Assembly: GCA_964587835.1 (NCBI GenBank)
Contig: CAZPMN010000011.1
Coordinates: 1 to 64,000 of the forward strand
Direction: 5' to 3'
Source of the DNA: Erginobacter sp964587835
GTDB taxonomy: Bacteria; Auribacterota; Erginobacteria; Erginobacterales; Erginobacteraceae
DNA length: 64,000 nt
Of this stretch, positions 9,041 to 18,934 are shown one piece after another. The translations under genes and the position numbers were made by a program. Under the pieces are notes generated by a model, which saw nothing but the letters and a program-made list of their open reading frames with translations, did not search any database and was not told the DNA's origin. Position 1 is the first letter of the stretch. Every line of letters starts with the position of its first letter.

Positions 9041-9946
9041 TTACCTTCCGCTCGGTGGAGAAAAACGAGGGTCTGTCCTCGCGGCGGTGGCGGCTTTCAG
9101 CGCGCTCTGCTCCTTGTCCTTGATCTCCAGCATCACGTCAAAATCAACCGGCCGGGAGGCGGCGAGGAACTTCTTGAAGTCCCGGATGTCGATCGTCTCG
9201 GTGTGACTCCCCCGGGCGGCCCCCGGCTTCTGGGAACTGTAGTCGACCATCAGGATCCCGTCCCGCTTCTTCCAGGTGCCCGCCGCCGCCGCGACCGACT
9301 CCTTCACCGTTTCCCCCGAGGAGTTGACGGAGTGGTGAAAGACGTCGAAGAGGACCGGGATGCCGGTCCTGCCGCTGAGGGCGAGGCAGTCGGCCAGGGT
9401 GTAGCTGGTGTTGTCGTTCTCGATCACCAGCCGCCGCCGGACCTCCTCCTCGAGGGAGCGGTAGCGGGAGACGAACCGTTCCATCGCGGCTTCCTTCTCT
9501 CCGTATACCCCCCCGACGTGGATCTGGATTTTGGCCGTCCGGTTCAGTTCCATCAGGTCGAGGACCCGGGCGTGGTAGAGCAGCTCCCGGCGGGAGCGCT
9601 TGAAGATATCCTCCTTGATGGAGTTGATCAGGGTGAACTGGTCGGGATGCATCGAGATCCGGATCCGGTGTCGGCGGATGAAGCGGCCGATCCGGCGGAA
9701 CTCCCGGCGAAAGCGTCCTTCCCAGCCGAACCGGCAGACCGGGTGGGAGGCGAAGGGGACCAGGTCGGAGGTGATCCGGAAAAAGAAAATTCCGTGTTCG
9801 ACGTTGAACTCCAGGATCCGCCGGAGGCAGTCGAGGTTGCCCGCCACCGTCTCGACCAATCGCTCTTCCGAGTAAGATTTGAGGCGGAAGGTCCGGGACG
9901 GCCGGCACTCCAGGGTCCGGTTTATACAGGGGTATCCGATGCGCAT
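9041..9946 (-). CDS. uvsE: UV damage endonuclease UvsE/UvdE
   Basis: 301 residues from the ATG at 9946, behind GGAAG; the longer frame overlaps the upstream permease gene. TIM-barrel endonuclease that nicks DNA 5' of UV photoproducts and abasic sites. Family hallmarks: MRIGYPCIN at the N-terminus, RITSDLVPFASHPV, RISMHPDQF, IHVGGVYGEK, VIENDNTSYT (metal-ligating glutamate), VLFDVFHHSVN and VDYSSQKPG. His, Glu and Asp ligands of the metal centre are all visible. It follows the SLC13-like permease by 11 bases and may be co-transcribed with it. Confidence 0.95.
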   Translation of the reverse strand: MRIGYPCINRTLECRPSRTFRLKSYSEERLVETVAGNLDCLRRILEFNVEHGIFFFRITSDLVPFASHPVCRFGWEGRFRREFRRIGRFIRRHRIRISMHPDQFTLINSIKEDIFKRSRRELLYHARVLDLMELNRTAKIQIHVGGVYGEKEAAMERFVSRYRSLEEEVRRRLVIENDNTSYTLADCLALSGRTGIPVLFDVFHHSVNSSGETVKESVAAAAGTWKKRDGILMVDYSSQKPGAARGSHTETIDIRDFKKFLAASRPVDFDVMLEIKDKEQSALKAATAARTDPRFSPPSGR

Positions 9947-9957
9947 CTGCGGCTTCC

Positions 9958-11778
9958 TTAGAGCGGCCAGACCCAGAGGATCATCGGGACGGCAACGGCG
10001 AGGACGATGACCTCCACCAGCAGCCCCAGCCGCCAGTAGTCCCCGAAACGGAACCCCCCCGGCCCCAGGATCAGGGTGTTGTTCTGGTGGCCGATCGGGG
10101 TGAGAAAGGCGCAGGAAGCCCCGACCGCCACCGCCATCAGGAAAGCGTCGGGGTTGACCCCGAGCCGGCCGGCGGCACTGAGCGCGACCGGGCACATCAC
10201 CGCCGCGGTGGCGGCGTTGTTCATCAGGTCGGAGAAGATCATCGTCGCCGCCATCAGGACCGCCAGAGCGATGACGGCGCTGCCCCCGGCCAGACTCTCG
10301 AGCAGGAAGCGGGAGATGGTGTCGGCTGCCCCGGTCGTCTCCATCGCCCCGGCCACCGGGAGCATAGCCCCCAGGAGGACGATAACGGGCCAGTCGATCG
10401 CGGTGTAGGTGTCCCGGGCCGGGACTATCCTGATCGCCAGCATCACCAGGGCACCGGCCGCGAAGGCGGCCGCCGCCGGGAGGAGCCCCAGGGTGGTCGT
10501 CGCGGCGGCGGCGATCATAATCAGGGTGGCGGTCATGGCCTGGCCCTTTCTCGGAACCCGGATATCCCGGGCGGCCAGGGGGAGGCAGCCGAACTGGGAG
10601 GCAAAGCCGGAGATCGCCTCCGGCGGACCCTGGAGCAGGAGGAGGTCCCCGGCCCGGATCGAGATCGCCCGGAGGCGATTGACTGATCGCCGCCCCTCCC
10701 GGGAGACGGCAAGCAGGTTAATCCCGTAGCGCGTCCGCATCCGGATGTCGGCGGCGGTCCGGTTGACCAGCGAAGCGTTCGGGGTGACCACCACCTCCCG
10801 GACCACTATCTCCTCGGGGCGTTCCTCCTCCCCATCTTTCTGGTCTTCCGACTGGTCTTTCTTTTCCTTCTCTTCCGGGTCCTCCTTCCCCTCGCCTTCC
10901 AGCTTCAAGCCCAGGCCGGCGAGGGCCTCGGAGAGGGACTCCGGCTCGACCTCGATCACCAGGATATCCCCCGACCGGAGCACCCGCCGGGGATTGGGGG
11001 CGGAGAGCCGGACCTCCCCCCGGACCATCCCCACGATCTGCCCGCCGGCCTCTTCGAGCAAATCCTCTGCCTCCCGGAGGATCATACCCTCCGCCTTGCT
11101 CCCTTCCTCCACCCGGGCTTCGCTCAGGTAGGCGCCGGATTCAAAGGTTCCGGATTCTCCCTCCTGGCGATCCGGCACCAGCCGCCAGCCGGCCAACCCG
11201 ATGAAGACCACCCCGGCGGCGGCCGCGGCCAGGCCGACCGGGGTGAAGTCGAACATCCCGAAGCTGCCCAGCCCCGCCCCGGCCCGGAACCCGGAAACGA
11301 TCAGGTTGGGCGGGGTGCCGATCAGGGTGGTCATCCCCCCGAGGATCGAGCCGAAGGCCAGCGGCATCAGGAACTTCCCCGGGGGGAGGCCGTGCTTTCC
11401 CGCCAGCCGGATGGCGACCGGCATCAGGAGGGCCAGCGCCCCGACGTTGTTCATAAAGCAGGAGAGGAGCGCGCCCAGGCCGACCAAAGCCAGGATGCCG
11501 GCCGTAACCCCGGCGCCGGAGGAGGGGAGGAGGCGGCGGGCCAGGCTATTGACTGCCCCGGTGACCTGGAGGCCGTGGCCGAGGACCAGAACCGCGGCCA
11601 CGGTGATCACCGCCGGGTGACCGAATCCGGAGAAGGCCTCCCCGGTGGGGACCAGTCCCGCAATCACGCAGGCCAGCAGGGCCGCCAGCGCCACCAGGTC
11701 GTGGCGCCACCTTCCCCAAAGAAACAAACCCATCGCGGCGGCCAGCACCGCCATAATGATGATCTGGTCTCCGTTCAT
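9958..11778 (-). CDS. SLC13-family permease with two RCK_C (TrkA-C) domains
   Basis: 606-residue inner-membrane transporter. Two halves of membrane helices (residues 1-205 and about 425-606) carry repeated helix-hairpin motifs: NNVGALALLMPVAIRLA with GTPPNLIVSG in the first and NNAATAAVMCPVALSAAG with GHQNNTLILGPG in the second. Between them are two RCK_C domains (about 215-290 and 330-405) joined by a very acidic linker of Glu, Asp and Lys. The family moves anions such as sulfate, phosphate or dicarboxylates, probably with Na+; the substrate is not evident. ATGA overlap with the upstream cytidine deaminase. Confidence 0.88.
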   Translation of the reverse strand: MNGDQIIIMAVLAAAMGLFLWGRWRHDLVALAALLACVIAGLVPTGEAFSGFGHPAVITVAAVLVLGHGLQVTGAVNSLARRLLPSSGAGVTAGILALVGLGALLSCFMNNVGALALLMPVAIRLAGKHGLPPGKFLMPLAFGSILGGMTTLIGTPPNLIVSGFRAGAGLGSFGMFDFTPVGLAAAAAGVVFIGLAGWRLVPDRQEGESGTFESGAYLSEARVEEGSKAEGMILREAEDLLEEAGGQIVGMVRGEVRLSAPNPRRVLRSGDILVIEVEPESLSEALAGLGLKLEGEGKEDPEEKEKKDQSEDQKDGEEERPEEIVVREVVVTPNASLVNRTAADIRMRTRYGINLLAVSREGRRSVNRLRAISIRAGDLLLLQGPPEAISGFASQFGCLPLAARDIRVPRKGQAMTATLIMIAAAATTTLGLLPAAAAFAAGALVMLAIRIVPARDTYTAIDWPVIVLLGAMLPVAGAMETTGAADTISRFLLESLAGGSAVIALAVLMAATMIFSDLMNNAATAAVMCPVALSAAGRLGVNPDAFLMAVAVGASCAFLTPIGHQNNTLILGPGGFRFGDYWRLGLLVEVIVLAVAVPMILWVWPL

Positions 11779-12680
11779 GACTGAGGATTTCTGTGCTGGT
11801 CCCCGGCCAGCCTGGACGAATCTTCTTCCTTATCCGCCGCCCGGGCGTAGGCGACGTCAAGGACGGCCCGGGGGGCGATCGCCTCGAGGACGATCCGGGC
11901 GGCCTCGGCCTGGCTGGTTGCCGCCTCACGCTGTTCTACCACCACTGCCCGGCGGATCTCCCGGTATTTCTTCCCCCGGGTCAGCAGTCGGACCAGCGCC
12001 GTCTCCAGGGGCGAGAGGCTGGGGTTGAAGGCGGCGTTCTCGGCGTAGGGCCCCCGGCAGATCCCGCCGTCGGCGGCCAGGAGCGCCGCCCCGGCAAAGG
12101 CCCGGGTGTAGGGGGCGTAGCTCATCTCCGCCGCCTGCAGTGCGGCCCGGACCACGGGGTCAGTGGAGGGCTCCTCCAGCTCCAGCGGGTGTTCCTGGGG
12201 AAGCATCAGGCCGCCCGAGAGCCCCAGGTCGCGCGGGCCGAAGGAGTCGGGGAAGAGTTCGGCCAGGGTCCGCTCCGGCCGCCCGGGGACGATTACCCGG
12301 ATCCGCTCCGCGGAGTCCAGCTCGTTGAGGAACTGCCGGCAGTAACCGCAGGGGGGCGAGGTGACGGCCAGAGTGTCGATGGCCACTTCCCCCGCCAGCC
12401 AGGCGTTGACCACCGCCGCCTGCTCGGCGTGGATGTCGAAAGCCAGGGACTTGCCGAGGAACTCGAAGTTTCCCCCCAGGTAGAGGCCGCCGCTTAGACC
12501 CCGGACCACCGCCCCGACCTTGAATCCGGAGATCGCCGCCTGGGCGTAGCCGGCGGCCCTCCCGAGGAGCCCGACCATCGTCTCCTCGATTGTCTCCCCT
12601 CCCCGGGCAATCAGGGCGTGGACCCGTTCCGCGCTGATCGCGGCCGGCCCGCCGTGTTTGATCGTTTCCGGTTCGCTCAA
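11775..12680 (-). CDS. cdd: cytidine deaminase, two-domain type
   Basis: 301 residues. Zn-dependent deaminase of cytidine and deoxycytidine in pyrimidine salvage. The N-terminal domain has H84-A-E86 and P110-C-G-Y-C114, the complete zinc and proton-relay set. The C-terminal domain (about 165-260) keeps the fold (SYAPYTRAFAGAALL, YAENAAFNPSLSPLETALV) but lacks a zinc site, as in the E. coli dimeric enzyme. Translation most likely starts at TTG (12680) behind GAGGAAAGGA. Stop overlaps the next start. Confidence 0.92.
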   Translation of the reverse strand: MSEPETIKHGGPAAISAERVHALIARGGETIEETMVGLLGRAAGYAQAAISGFKVGAVVRGLSGGLYLGGNFEFLGKSLAFDIHAEQAAVVNAWLAGEVAIDTLAVTSPPCGYCRQFLNELDSAERIRVIVPGRPERTLAELFPDSFGPRDLGLSGGLMLPQEHPLELEEPSTDPVVRAALQAAEMSYAPYTRAFAGAALLAADGGICRGPYAENAAFNPSLSPLETALVRLLTRGKKYREIRRAVVVEQREAATSQAEAARIVLEAIAPRAVLDVAYARAADKEEDSSRLAGDQHRNPQS

Positions 12681-12758
12681 GGTCCTTTCCTCGGCCTTCG
12701 TGCTTCTGCCCGGGTATGATAGTCGAATCCCCCGGGGAAGGGAAAGGGCGGAATCATT

Positions 12759-14591
<1,833 letters not shown>

Positions 14592-14663
14592 TGAAGAAGC
14601 ATACTAAAAGATACCGGATGGGCGGGGTAAAAAAGTTGCGGAAAAATTTAAAATCAGGTTGCG

Positions 14664-14686
14664 TAATAATTATAATAGCATTATTA
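14664..14686. promoter_or_regulatory. possible BrnTA promoter/operator palindrome
   Basis: TAATAAT (14664-14670) and ATTATTA (14680-14686) form an inverted repeat around a perfect TATAAT -10 hexamer (14671-14676). The start codon is only 18 bases after the hexamer and has no Shine-Dalgarno. The arrangement fits autorepression by the BrnA antitoxin, which is known for other BrnTA loci. Confidence 0.5.
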
Positions 14687-14693
14687 TTGCATT

Positions 14694-14984
14694 ATGGATC
14701 GGCTTGCTTTCACCTGGGATGATCGCAAGGAACGCGATAACCGGCTCAAGCACGGCATCTCCTTTGAAGAAGCCGTGACGGCTTTCGCGGACGAGAACGC
14801 TCGGTTGAAACACGATCCCGATAACGGAGATGATGAGGACCGCTTCATCCTCCTCGGGTTCAGCGTCTGTCTCCGCTTGCTGGTAGTGGTCCACGCCTAT
14901 CGGGAGGAAAAAATGGAGATCAGGATTATATCGGCTCGAAAGGCAACTCGCAACGAAAGCAAACAGTACGGTAAATTTCTATGA
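14694..14984 (+). CDS. brnT: BrnT family toxin
   Basis: 96 residues. Type II toxin with RelE-like ribonuclease fold. Features: FTWDDRKERDNRLKHGISFEEA at the N-terminus (the W-D-x-x-K-x-x-x-N-x-x-K-H-G-I-S-F-E family signature), then RFILLGFS, VVVHAYRE and IRIISARKATRNESKQY at the C-terminus, which matches the R-I-I-S-A-R-K/R-A signature. It overlaps the BrnA gene by four bases (ATGA), giving the standard toxin-first order of this system. Adjacent AT-rich promoter palindrome suggests autoregulation. Confidence 0.93.
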   Translation: MDRLAFTWDDRKERDNRLKHGISFEEAVTAFADENARLKHDPDNGDDEDRFILLGFSVCLRLLVVVHAYREEKMEIRIISARKATRNESKQYGKFL

Positions 14985-15193
14985 GAAAGGAATACGATTT
15001 TTCCGATTCGGTCAGGAACCCTTACGCCCGGCATCTGAAGAAACAGGTTACGCTCCGTCTTAACACGGACGCCATCGCCTACTTCAAGTCCCTGGCTGAA
15101 GAGACCGGGATTCCCTACCAGAACCTGATCAACCTCTACCTGACAGAATGCGCCCATTCGGGGAAGAAACTAACCCTGCAGTGGGCCTCATAA
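14981..15193 (+). CDS. brnA: BrnA family antitoxin
   Basis: 70 residues, RHH-type antitoxin that binds BrnT and its own promoter. The segment KKQVTLRLNTDAIAYFKSLA and ETGIPYQNLINLYL fits the ribbon-helix-helix core (residues 20-58) of the BrnA/YlxM-like family. Translation starts within the BrnT stop region, so the two proteins are translationally coupled. Confidence 0.9.
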   Translation: MRKEYDFSDSVRNPYARHLKKQVTLRLNTDAIAYFKSLAEETGIPYQNLINLYLTECAHSGKKLTLQWAS

Positions 15194-15194
15194 T

Positions 15195-15241
15195 TCCGGG
15201 GACACGATACTTAATTATTGGATGAATTAAGTGTCTCCGGA
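15195..15241. repeat. REP-like hairpin (GGGGACACGATACTTAAT type)
   Basis: Imperfect inverted repeat TCCGGGGACAC...ACTTAATT and AATTAAGT...GTCTCCGGA with a loop about TATTGGATG. Hairpins with the core GGGGACAC-ATACTTAAT are commonly linked to REP-associated Y1 tyrosine transposases; no such transposase is in this window. It lies between the two toxin-antitoxin pairs and could also terminate brnTA transcription. Confidence 0.65.
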
Positions 15242-15301
15242 TTAACTGTCGGTTCAGTATCCCACCCTATCAGTCAATCTCCGGTTCAGGCAAATCAAGA
15301 A

Positions 15302-15337
15302 TTGACGGTCGGTATACTGTAAGATATATTATTACAG
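15302..15337 (+). promoter_or_regulatory. promoter and operator of the RHH/PIN pair
   Basis: TTGACG (15302-15307), 17-base spacer and TATATT (15325-15330). Overlapping the -10 is the inverted repeat CTGTAA (15317-15322)/TTACAG (15332-15337), the expected position for an autorepressing RHH antitoxin. AAGGAGGT follows, seven bases before the ATG. Confidence 0.75.
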
Positions 15338-15354
15338 GTTAAGGAGGTTAAATT

Positions 15355-15573
15355 ATGAGAAGCACGATTACAATCAGCCTGCCGCCGGAGATGAGGGAAG
15401 AACTTGACCGCGTCTCGCGGAATGAGGGCGTATCCCGCAGTGATATTGTCCGGGAATCCGTTAGCGAGTATCTCTTTGTGAAACGGTTCCGTTCCCTGCG
15501 CCGGCAGATGGTGGAACGGGCGGCCGCGAGCGGGATATATACCGATCAGGACGTTTTTGACCGGGTATCGTGA
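15355..15573 (+). CDS. ribbon-helix-helix antitoxin (CopG-like)
   Basis: 72 residues. Residues 2-48 show the RHH pattern: beta strand STITISLPPEM, helix REELDRVSRNE, turn GVSRSDI, helix VRESVSEYLF. The C-terminal tail is basic and probably wraps the toxin. Excellent Shine-Dalgarno (AAGGAGGT). The stop codon overlaps the GTG start of the PIN toxin gene. A palindrome over its promoter suggests self-regulation. Confidence 0.88.
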   Translation: MRSTITISLPPEMREELDRVSRNEGVSRSDIVRESVSEYLFVKRFRSLRRQMVERAAASGIYTDQDVFDRVS

Positions 15574-15974
15574 AACTGGTTCTCGATACCAACGTGCTGA
15601 TCGCGGCGTTCATCGCCCGCGGCCTCTGCTCCGATTTGCTCGAGCACTGCGCGGTTCACCACGACATTGTATTGTCGGAGCCGATCCTGAGCGAGTTTTC
15701 CCGTACCCTAGAACGGAAGTTCGGGTTCGGCGTCCGGGAAGTCAGGGCGGCGGATCACCTGCTCCGATCCCGCTTTCTCCTGGTTCCGCCCGCGTTCCTC
15801 GAAGGGCCCGTCTGCCGCGACCCGGATGACGACGTTATTCTGGCGACCGCGCTGGCCGCTTCCGCCGCGGCCGTGGTAACCGGCGATCGTGATCTGCTTG
15901 ACCTGAAATCGTTTCGCGGGGTGACGATTCTCAGCCCTTCGGAATTCTGGCGGTTCGAAGGAAGCGAACTCTAG
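15570..15974 (+). CDS. PIN-domain toxin (VapC-like, PIN_3/TIGR00305 type)
   Basis: 134 residues, Mg-dependent endoribonuclease family. Catalytic acids appear at D6 (LVLDTNVLIAAF), E42 (SEFSRTLERKFG), D86-D88 (CRDPDDDVILATALA) and D106/D108 (VTGDRDLLDLK). GTG start overlaps the antitoxin stop by four bases. The last codon and TAG stop lie at the left end of a MITE-like element (15971-16123), so its original C-terminus may have been changed by the insertion. Confidence 0.9.
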   Translation: MKLVLDTNVLIAAFIARGLCSDLLEHCAVHHDIVLSEPILSEFSRTLERKFGFGVREVRAADHLLRSRFLLVPPAFLEGPVCRDPDDDVILATALAASAAAVVTGDRDLLDLKSFRGVTILSPSEFWRFEGSEL

Positions 15975-16123
15975 TGTAGTGGTTCAGAAATAATGGGCAA
16001 TAAACTGTCATTGCGAGCGTTAGCGAAGCAATCTCAATCCACTGCAAGGGAATAGATTGCTTCGTCGCTGCGCTCCTCGCAATGACATTGGGCATACTTT
16101 TTATTTCTGAAACATTACACTAG
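15971..16123. mobile_element. MITE-like element with 23-bp imperfect terminal inverted repeats
   Basis: Termini 15971-15993 and 16101-16123 are inverted copies matching at 21 of 23 positions (CTAGTGTA, then TTCAGAAATAA). The interior is the CATTGCGAG...AGCAATCTC palindromic pair seen elsewhere. It supplies the stop codon of the PIN toxin gene on its left and touches the hcp stop codon on its right. CTAG at both outer edges may be a 4-bp target duplication. No coding capacity. Confidence 0.8.
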
Positions 16124-17761
16124 TCAGGCCAGGCATTCGGCCAGGTCGGCTTCCACCTCCCCGATCGGACGGATGGCGAAGTTGTCGACCAGCACCTGGA
16201 GCACCCCCGGCGAGACGAAGGCCGGGAGGCTCGGCCCGAGACGGATCCCCTTGATTCCCAGGTGGAGGAGCGAGAGGAGGATCACCACCGCCTTCTGCTC
16301 GTACCAGGAGATGATCAGGGAGAGCGGCAGCTCGTTGATCGAGCAGTCGAAGGCTCCGGCCAGGGCCTGGGCGATCTTCACCGCCGAGTAGGCGTCGTTG
16401 CACTGCCCGACATCGAGCAGCCGGGGGATCCCCCCGATCTCGCCGAAGTCGAGGGCGTTGAAACGGTATTTCCCGCAGGCCAGGGTCAGGATCACGGTGT
16501 CATCCGGGGTGCTCTCGGCAAAGCGGGTATAATAGTCCCGCCCCGGCTTGGCCCCGTCGCAGCCGCCGATCAGGAAGAAGTGCTTGATCGCTCCGGTTTT
16601 CACCGCTTCCACCACCTTATCCGCCACCGAGAGGACCGCCTCGTGGGCGAAGCCGACGGTAATGGTCTTCCCTTCCGTCTGCTCGAATCCGCCCAGTTCT
16701 TTTGCTTTCGCGATCACGGCCGAGAAGTCCTTGGGGCCGCCGTCGCGATCCTTGATGTGAGGTATCCCCGGCCAGGCGACCAGGCCGGTGGTGAAGACCC
16801 GGTCCCGGTAGGAATCTTTCGGTTTCTGGATGCAGTTGGTGGTGAAGAGGATGGCCGCCGGGATTCCGTCGAACTCCTTCTGCTGGTTCATCCAGGCGGT
16901 GCCGAAGTTGCCGGCCAGGTGGGGGTACTTCTTCAGGCCGGGGTATCCGTGGGCCGGTAACATCTCCCCGTGGGTATAGACGTTGATCCCGGTCCCCTCG
17001 GTCTGGATCAGGAGTTCCTCGAGGTCGAGGAGGTCGTGGCCGGTGATGATGATCGCCGGCCCCTTCCGGGTCCCGAGAAAGACTTCCGTCGGCTCGGGTA
17101 TCCCGAAGTGTTCCCGGTGTCCCTCCGAGAGAATTTCCATAGCGGTGATGTTCACTGCTCCGCATTCCAGATTGAGGGCGGTCAGTTCCCCGGCGTCGAG
17201 GTTCTCCTCGGCCAGGGCGGCCAGGGCCCGGTGGATGAAGTCGTAGACCTCGTCCGAGTCGCGGCCGAGGATGTGGGCGTGGTCGGTGTAGGCCGCCAGG
17301 CCCTTGAGGCCGAAGAGGAGCAGGTGTTCGAGCGAGCGGAGGTCTTCGGGCCGGTCAGGATTGGACAGCAGCCCGACGCCGGAGGCCTGTTCCAACAGTC
17401 CCTCTCGGGAGTCGGCCGGTTCCCAGGCGGCGGCGGCCGGCTCTTCGCCTTCCGGCTCGCCCGCCAGTTTCCGGGCTTTCTCTTTGATCTCCGCCGCCTT
17501 CCGGATCAGCTTCTCCAGCCGGTCGGGGTCGAAATCAACGTTGGTGATGGTGGTGAAGAGTCCCTGGACGGTGAACTCGTTCACCTCGCCGTCCCGGATT
17601 CCCTTCTCCGCCGCCCGTTGGGCGTGCCAGCCGATCCCCTTGATTGCGTGGATTAAAAGGTCCTGGAGATCGGCCGTCTCCGGGCTCTTCCCGCAGACCC
17701 CGCCGATTGTGCAGCCGGTGCCTTTCGCCGTCTGTTCGCACTGGTAACAGAACATCTTCAT
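16124..17761 (-). CDS. hcp: hybrid cluster protein (Hcp)
   Basis: 545 residues from the ATG at 17761, behind AAGGAAGAG; the upstream frame extension is spurious. Cytosolic Fe-S-O/4Fe-4S enzyme that reduces NO (and in vitro hydroxylamine). N-terminal cysteines C5, C8, C17 and C23 give the C-x2-C-x8-C-x5-C pattern of anaerobe-type Hcps. Hybrid-cluster ligands lie in LNLECGAVN, FTTNCIQKP, LACGKYRFN and later IGGIPRLLDVGQCNDAYSA. Last gene of a probable Rrf2-controlled cluster with an Fe-S protein, zinc-ribbon protein and cupin, although the whole run is interrupted by repeats. Confidence 0.97.
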   Translation of the reverse strand: MKMFCYQCEQTAKGTGCTIGGVCGKSPETADLQDLLIHAIKGIGWHAQRAAEKGIRDGEVNEFTVQGLFTTITNVDFDPDRLEKLIRKAAEIKEKARKLAGEPEGEEPAAAAWEPADSREGLLEQASGVGLLSNPDRPEDLRSLEHLLLFGLKGLAAYTDHAHILGRDSDEVYDFIHRALAALAEENLDAGELTALNLECGAVNITAMEILSEGHREHFGIPEPTEVFLGTRKGPAIIITGHDLLDLEELLIQTEGTGINVYTHGEMLPAHGYPGLKKYPHLAGNFGTAWMNQQKEFDGIPAAILFTTNCIQKPKDSYRDRVFTTGLVAWPGIPHIKDRDGGPKDFSAVIAKAKELGGFEQTEGKTITVGFAHEAVLSVADKVVEAVKTGAIKHFFLIGGCDGAKPGRDYYTRFAESTPDDTVILTLACGKYRFNALDFGEIGGIPRLLDVGQCNDAYSAVKIAQALAGAFDCSINELPLSLIISWYEQKAVVILLSLLHLGIKGIRLGPSLPAFVSPGVLQVLVDNFAIRPIGEVEADLAECLA

Positions 17762-17881
17762 AATTCTCTTCCTTTTAAAAATGAACCGCAGAGAATGCAA
17801 AGGATGCAAAGAAATTTTTTCTCATCTATCTCCACGTTTTCTGGGTTTTCGAAGTGATAACATTCTTCAAGTCCGGTTGCG

Positions 17882-18292
17882 TCATTCCGCTTTCATCTTC
17901 CGCGGGTGCGGGGTCTTGAAGATCAGGAAGGTGGTGTTCGCCTCCGACCGGTTGACGATATTCATCTCCGTCCCCGGGACGGCGGGGACGATGTCGCCCC
18001 TGGCCGCCCGGGTCTCCACGCCGTCCAGGCCGATCGAGAGTTCACCCTCGAGGACGAGGATGCGGACGTTGGAGTCGGCCCGGTGGAGCGGGACGGCCTG
18101 GCCCGGCATCAAGGCTGCTTGAATCAGGAGGAGGTAATCCTCCTCGACCAGTTTCCGCCGACCCATTCCCTCTTCGCGGTAGGGAATCTCCCGATAAACG
18201 TTGATTTTCTCCATAGTTTCCTCCTTTTCTCCGGCCAGGCCGGGGAGGGAAAAAGTTAGAATTGTCAGCAGCGCAACTATTGTTTTAGTCAT
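17882..18292 (-). CDS. small cupin protein, possible signal peptide
   Basis: 136 residues. Residues about 55-130 form a single cupin barrel (MPGQAVPLHRADSNVRILVLEGELSIGLDG, RGDIVPAVPGTEMNIVNRSE). The first 21 residues look like a signal peptide (TIVALLTILTFSLPGLAG). An internal ATG at 18214 sits behind a much stronger GGAGGA site and would give a cytosolic 110-residue cupin, so the true start is uncertain; both sites may be used. It overlaps the zinc-ribbon gene by eight bases and precedes hcp. Ligand and role unknown, probably linked to nitrosative stress by context. Confidence 0.75.
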   Translation of the reverse strand: MTKTIVALLTILTFSLPGLAGEKEETMEKINVYREIPYREEGMGRRKLVEEDYLLLIQAALMPGQAVPLHRADSNVRILVLEGELSIGLDGVETRAARGDIVPAVPGTEMNIVNRSEANTTFLIFKTPHPRKMKAE

Positions 18293-18533
18293 GATTAATT
18301 GCTCCTTTTGTCAGGCGGTCGTAACGCTCCGGTCCCAGGCATTCCCGGGCGGACGAGCACCACTTCCAGCAGGATACCGGAGGCTGCCGGGAGACCTTTC
18401 CCCCGCAGGCCGGGCAGATCGCTTCCGCCTCGTCGGCCCAGATTTCCACCGCCCGCCCGCAGCCAGGGCAGGGCAGTTCCTCCGGAATTGAGTTGCGGAT
18501 CGTCTCCGATCCCGGGCATCTGAATACGGTCAT
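18285..18533 (-). CDS. small zinc-ribbon protein of the hcp cluster
   Basis: 82 residues with eight cysteines (6, 22, 25, 40, 43, 55, 59, 65). CPGCG (22-26) and CPACG (40-44) form a rubredoxin-like zinc ribbon; C55, C59 and C65 in the SCWKWCSSARECLG tail could bind a second metal. Similar small proteins occur beside Hcp in other anaerobes, but their function is not known to me. Between it and the Fe-S protein gene upstream are 400 bases of tandem and hairpin repeats. Confidence 0.7.
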   Translation of the reverse strand: MTVFRCPGSETIRNSIPEELPCPGCGRAVEIWADEAEAICPACGGKVSRQPPVSCWKWCSSARECLGPERYDRLTKGAINHD

Positions 18534-18540
18534 AGCTTAT

Positions 18541-18745
18541 GAACTTTCGCTCCGGCGGGACAAGCCCGCCGGGGGCGTTGACGGTTTTCGTCCGGTGTAT
18601 CTGTTGAACTTTCGCTCCGGCGGGACAAGCCCGCCGGGGGCCTTGACGGTTTTCGTCCGGTGTATCTGTTGAACTTTCGCTCCGGCGGGACAAGCCCGCC
18701 GGGGGCGTTGATGGTTTTCGTCCGGTGTATCTGTTGAACTTTCTC
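18541..18745. repeat. 65-bp tandem repeat, three full copies plus a partial one
   Basis: Copies start at 18541, 18606, 18671 and (partial) 18736, an exact 65-base period. Copies differ at one or two positions. Each contains a strong hairpin CCGGCGGG-ACAA-(G)CCCGCCGG. The array lies inside the hcp gene cluster, between the Fe-S protein and zinc-ribbon genes. No spacers and no cas genes, so it is not a CRISPR. Confidence 0.9.
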
Positions 18746-18810
18746 TCCCCGAGGATACCTTTTCGGAGAAGCGTTAGCGAAGACGGAAACCCCGGGGGGC
18801 CGCGGGTCTT

Positions 18811-18925
18811 TTTGGACCCCCGCGGCTTTACGCCGCGGGTGAACCAGTTCTTAAGCTATTGCCACGGGTCTGTCCCTCCAGACCCCCGCGGCCTTGTGCC
18901 GCGGGTGAATCAGTTCACCGGCTAA
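18811..18925. repeat. paired hairpin repeat (GACCCCCGCGGC family)
   Basis: Two copies of GACCCCCGCGGC-loop-GCCGCGGGTGAAYCAGTTC. Arms at 18819-18826/18832-18839 and 18885-18892/18898-18905. The same element with different but still complementary stems appears at 48148-48262. Confidence 0.8.
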
Positions 18926-18934
18926 TCTCCGGTC

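Noticed and set aside
18541..18745. CRISPR array
   Set aside because: Units are almost identical over their whole 65 bases, there are no spacers, and no cas genes are near.
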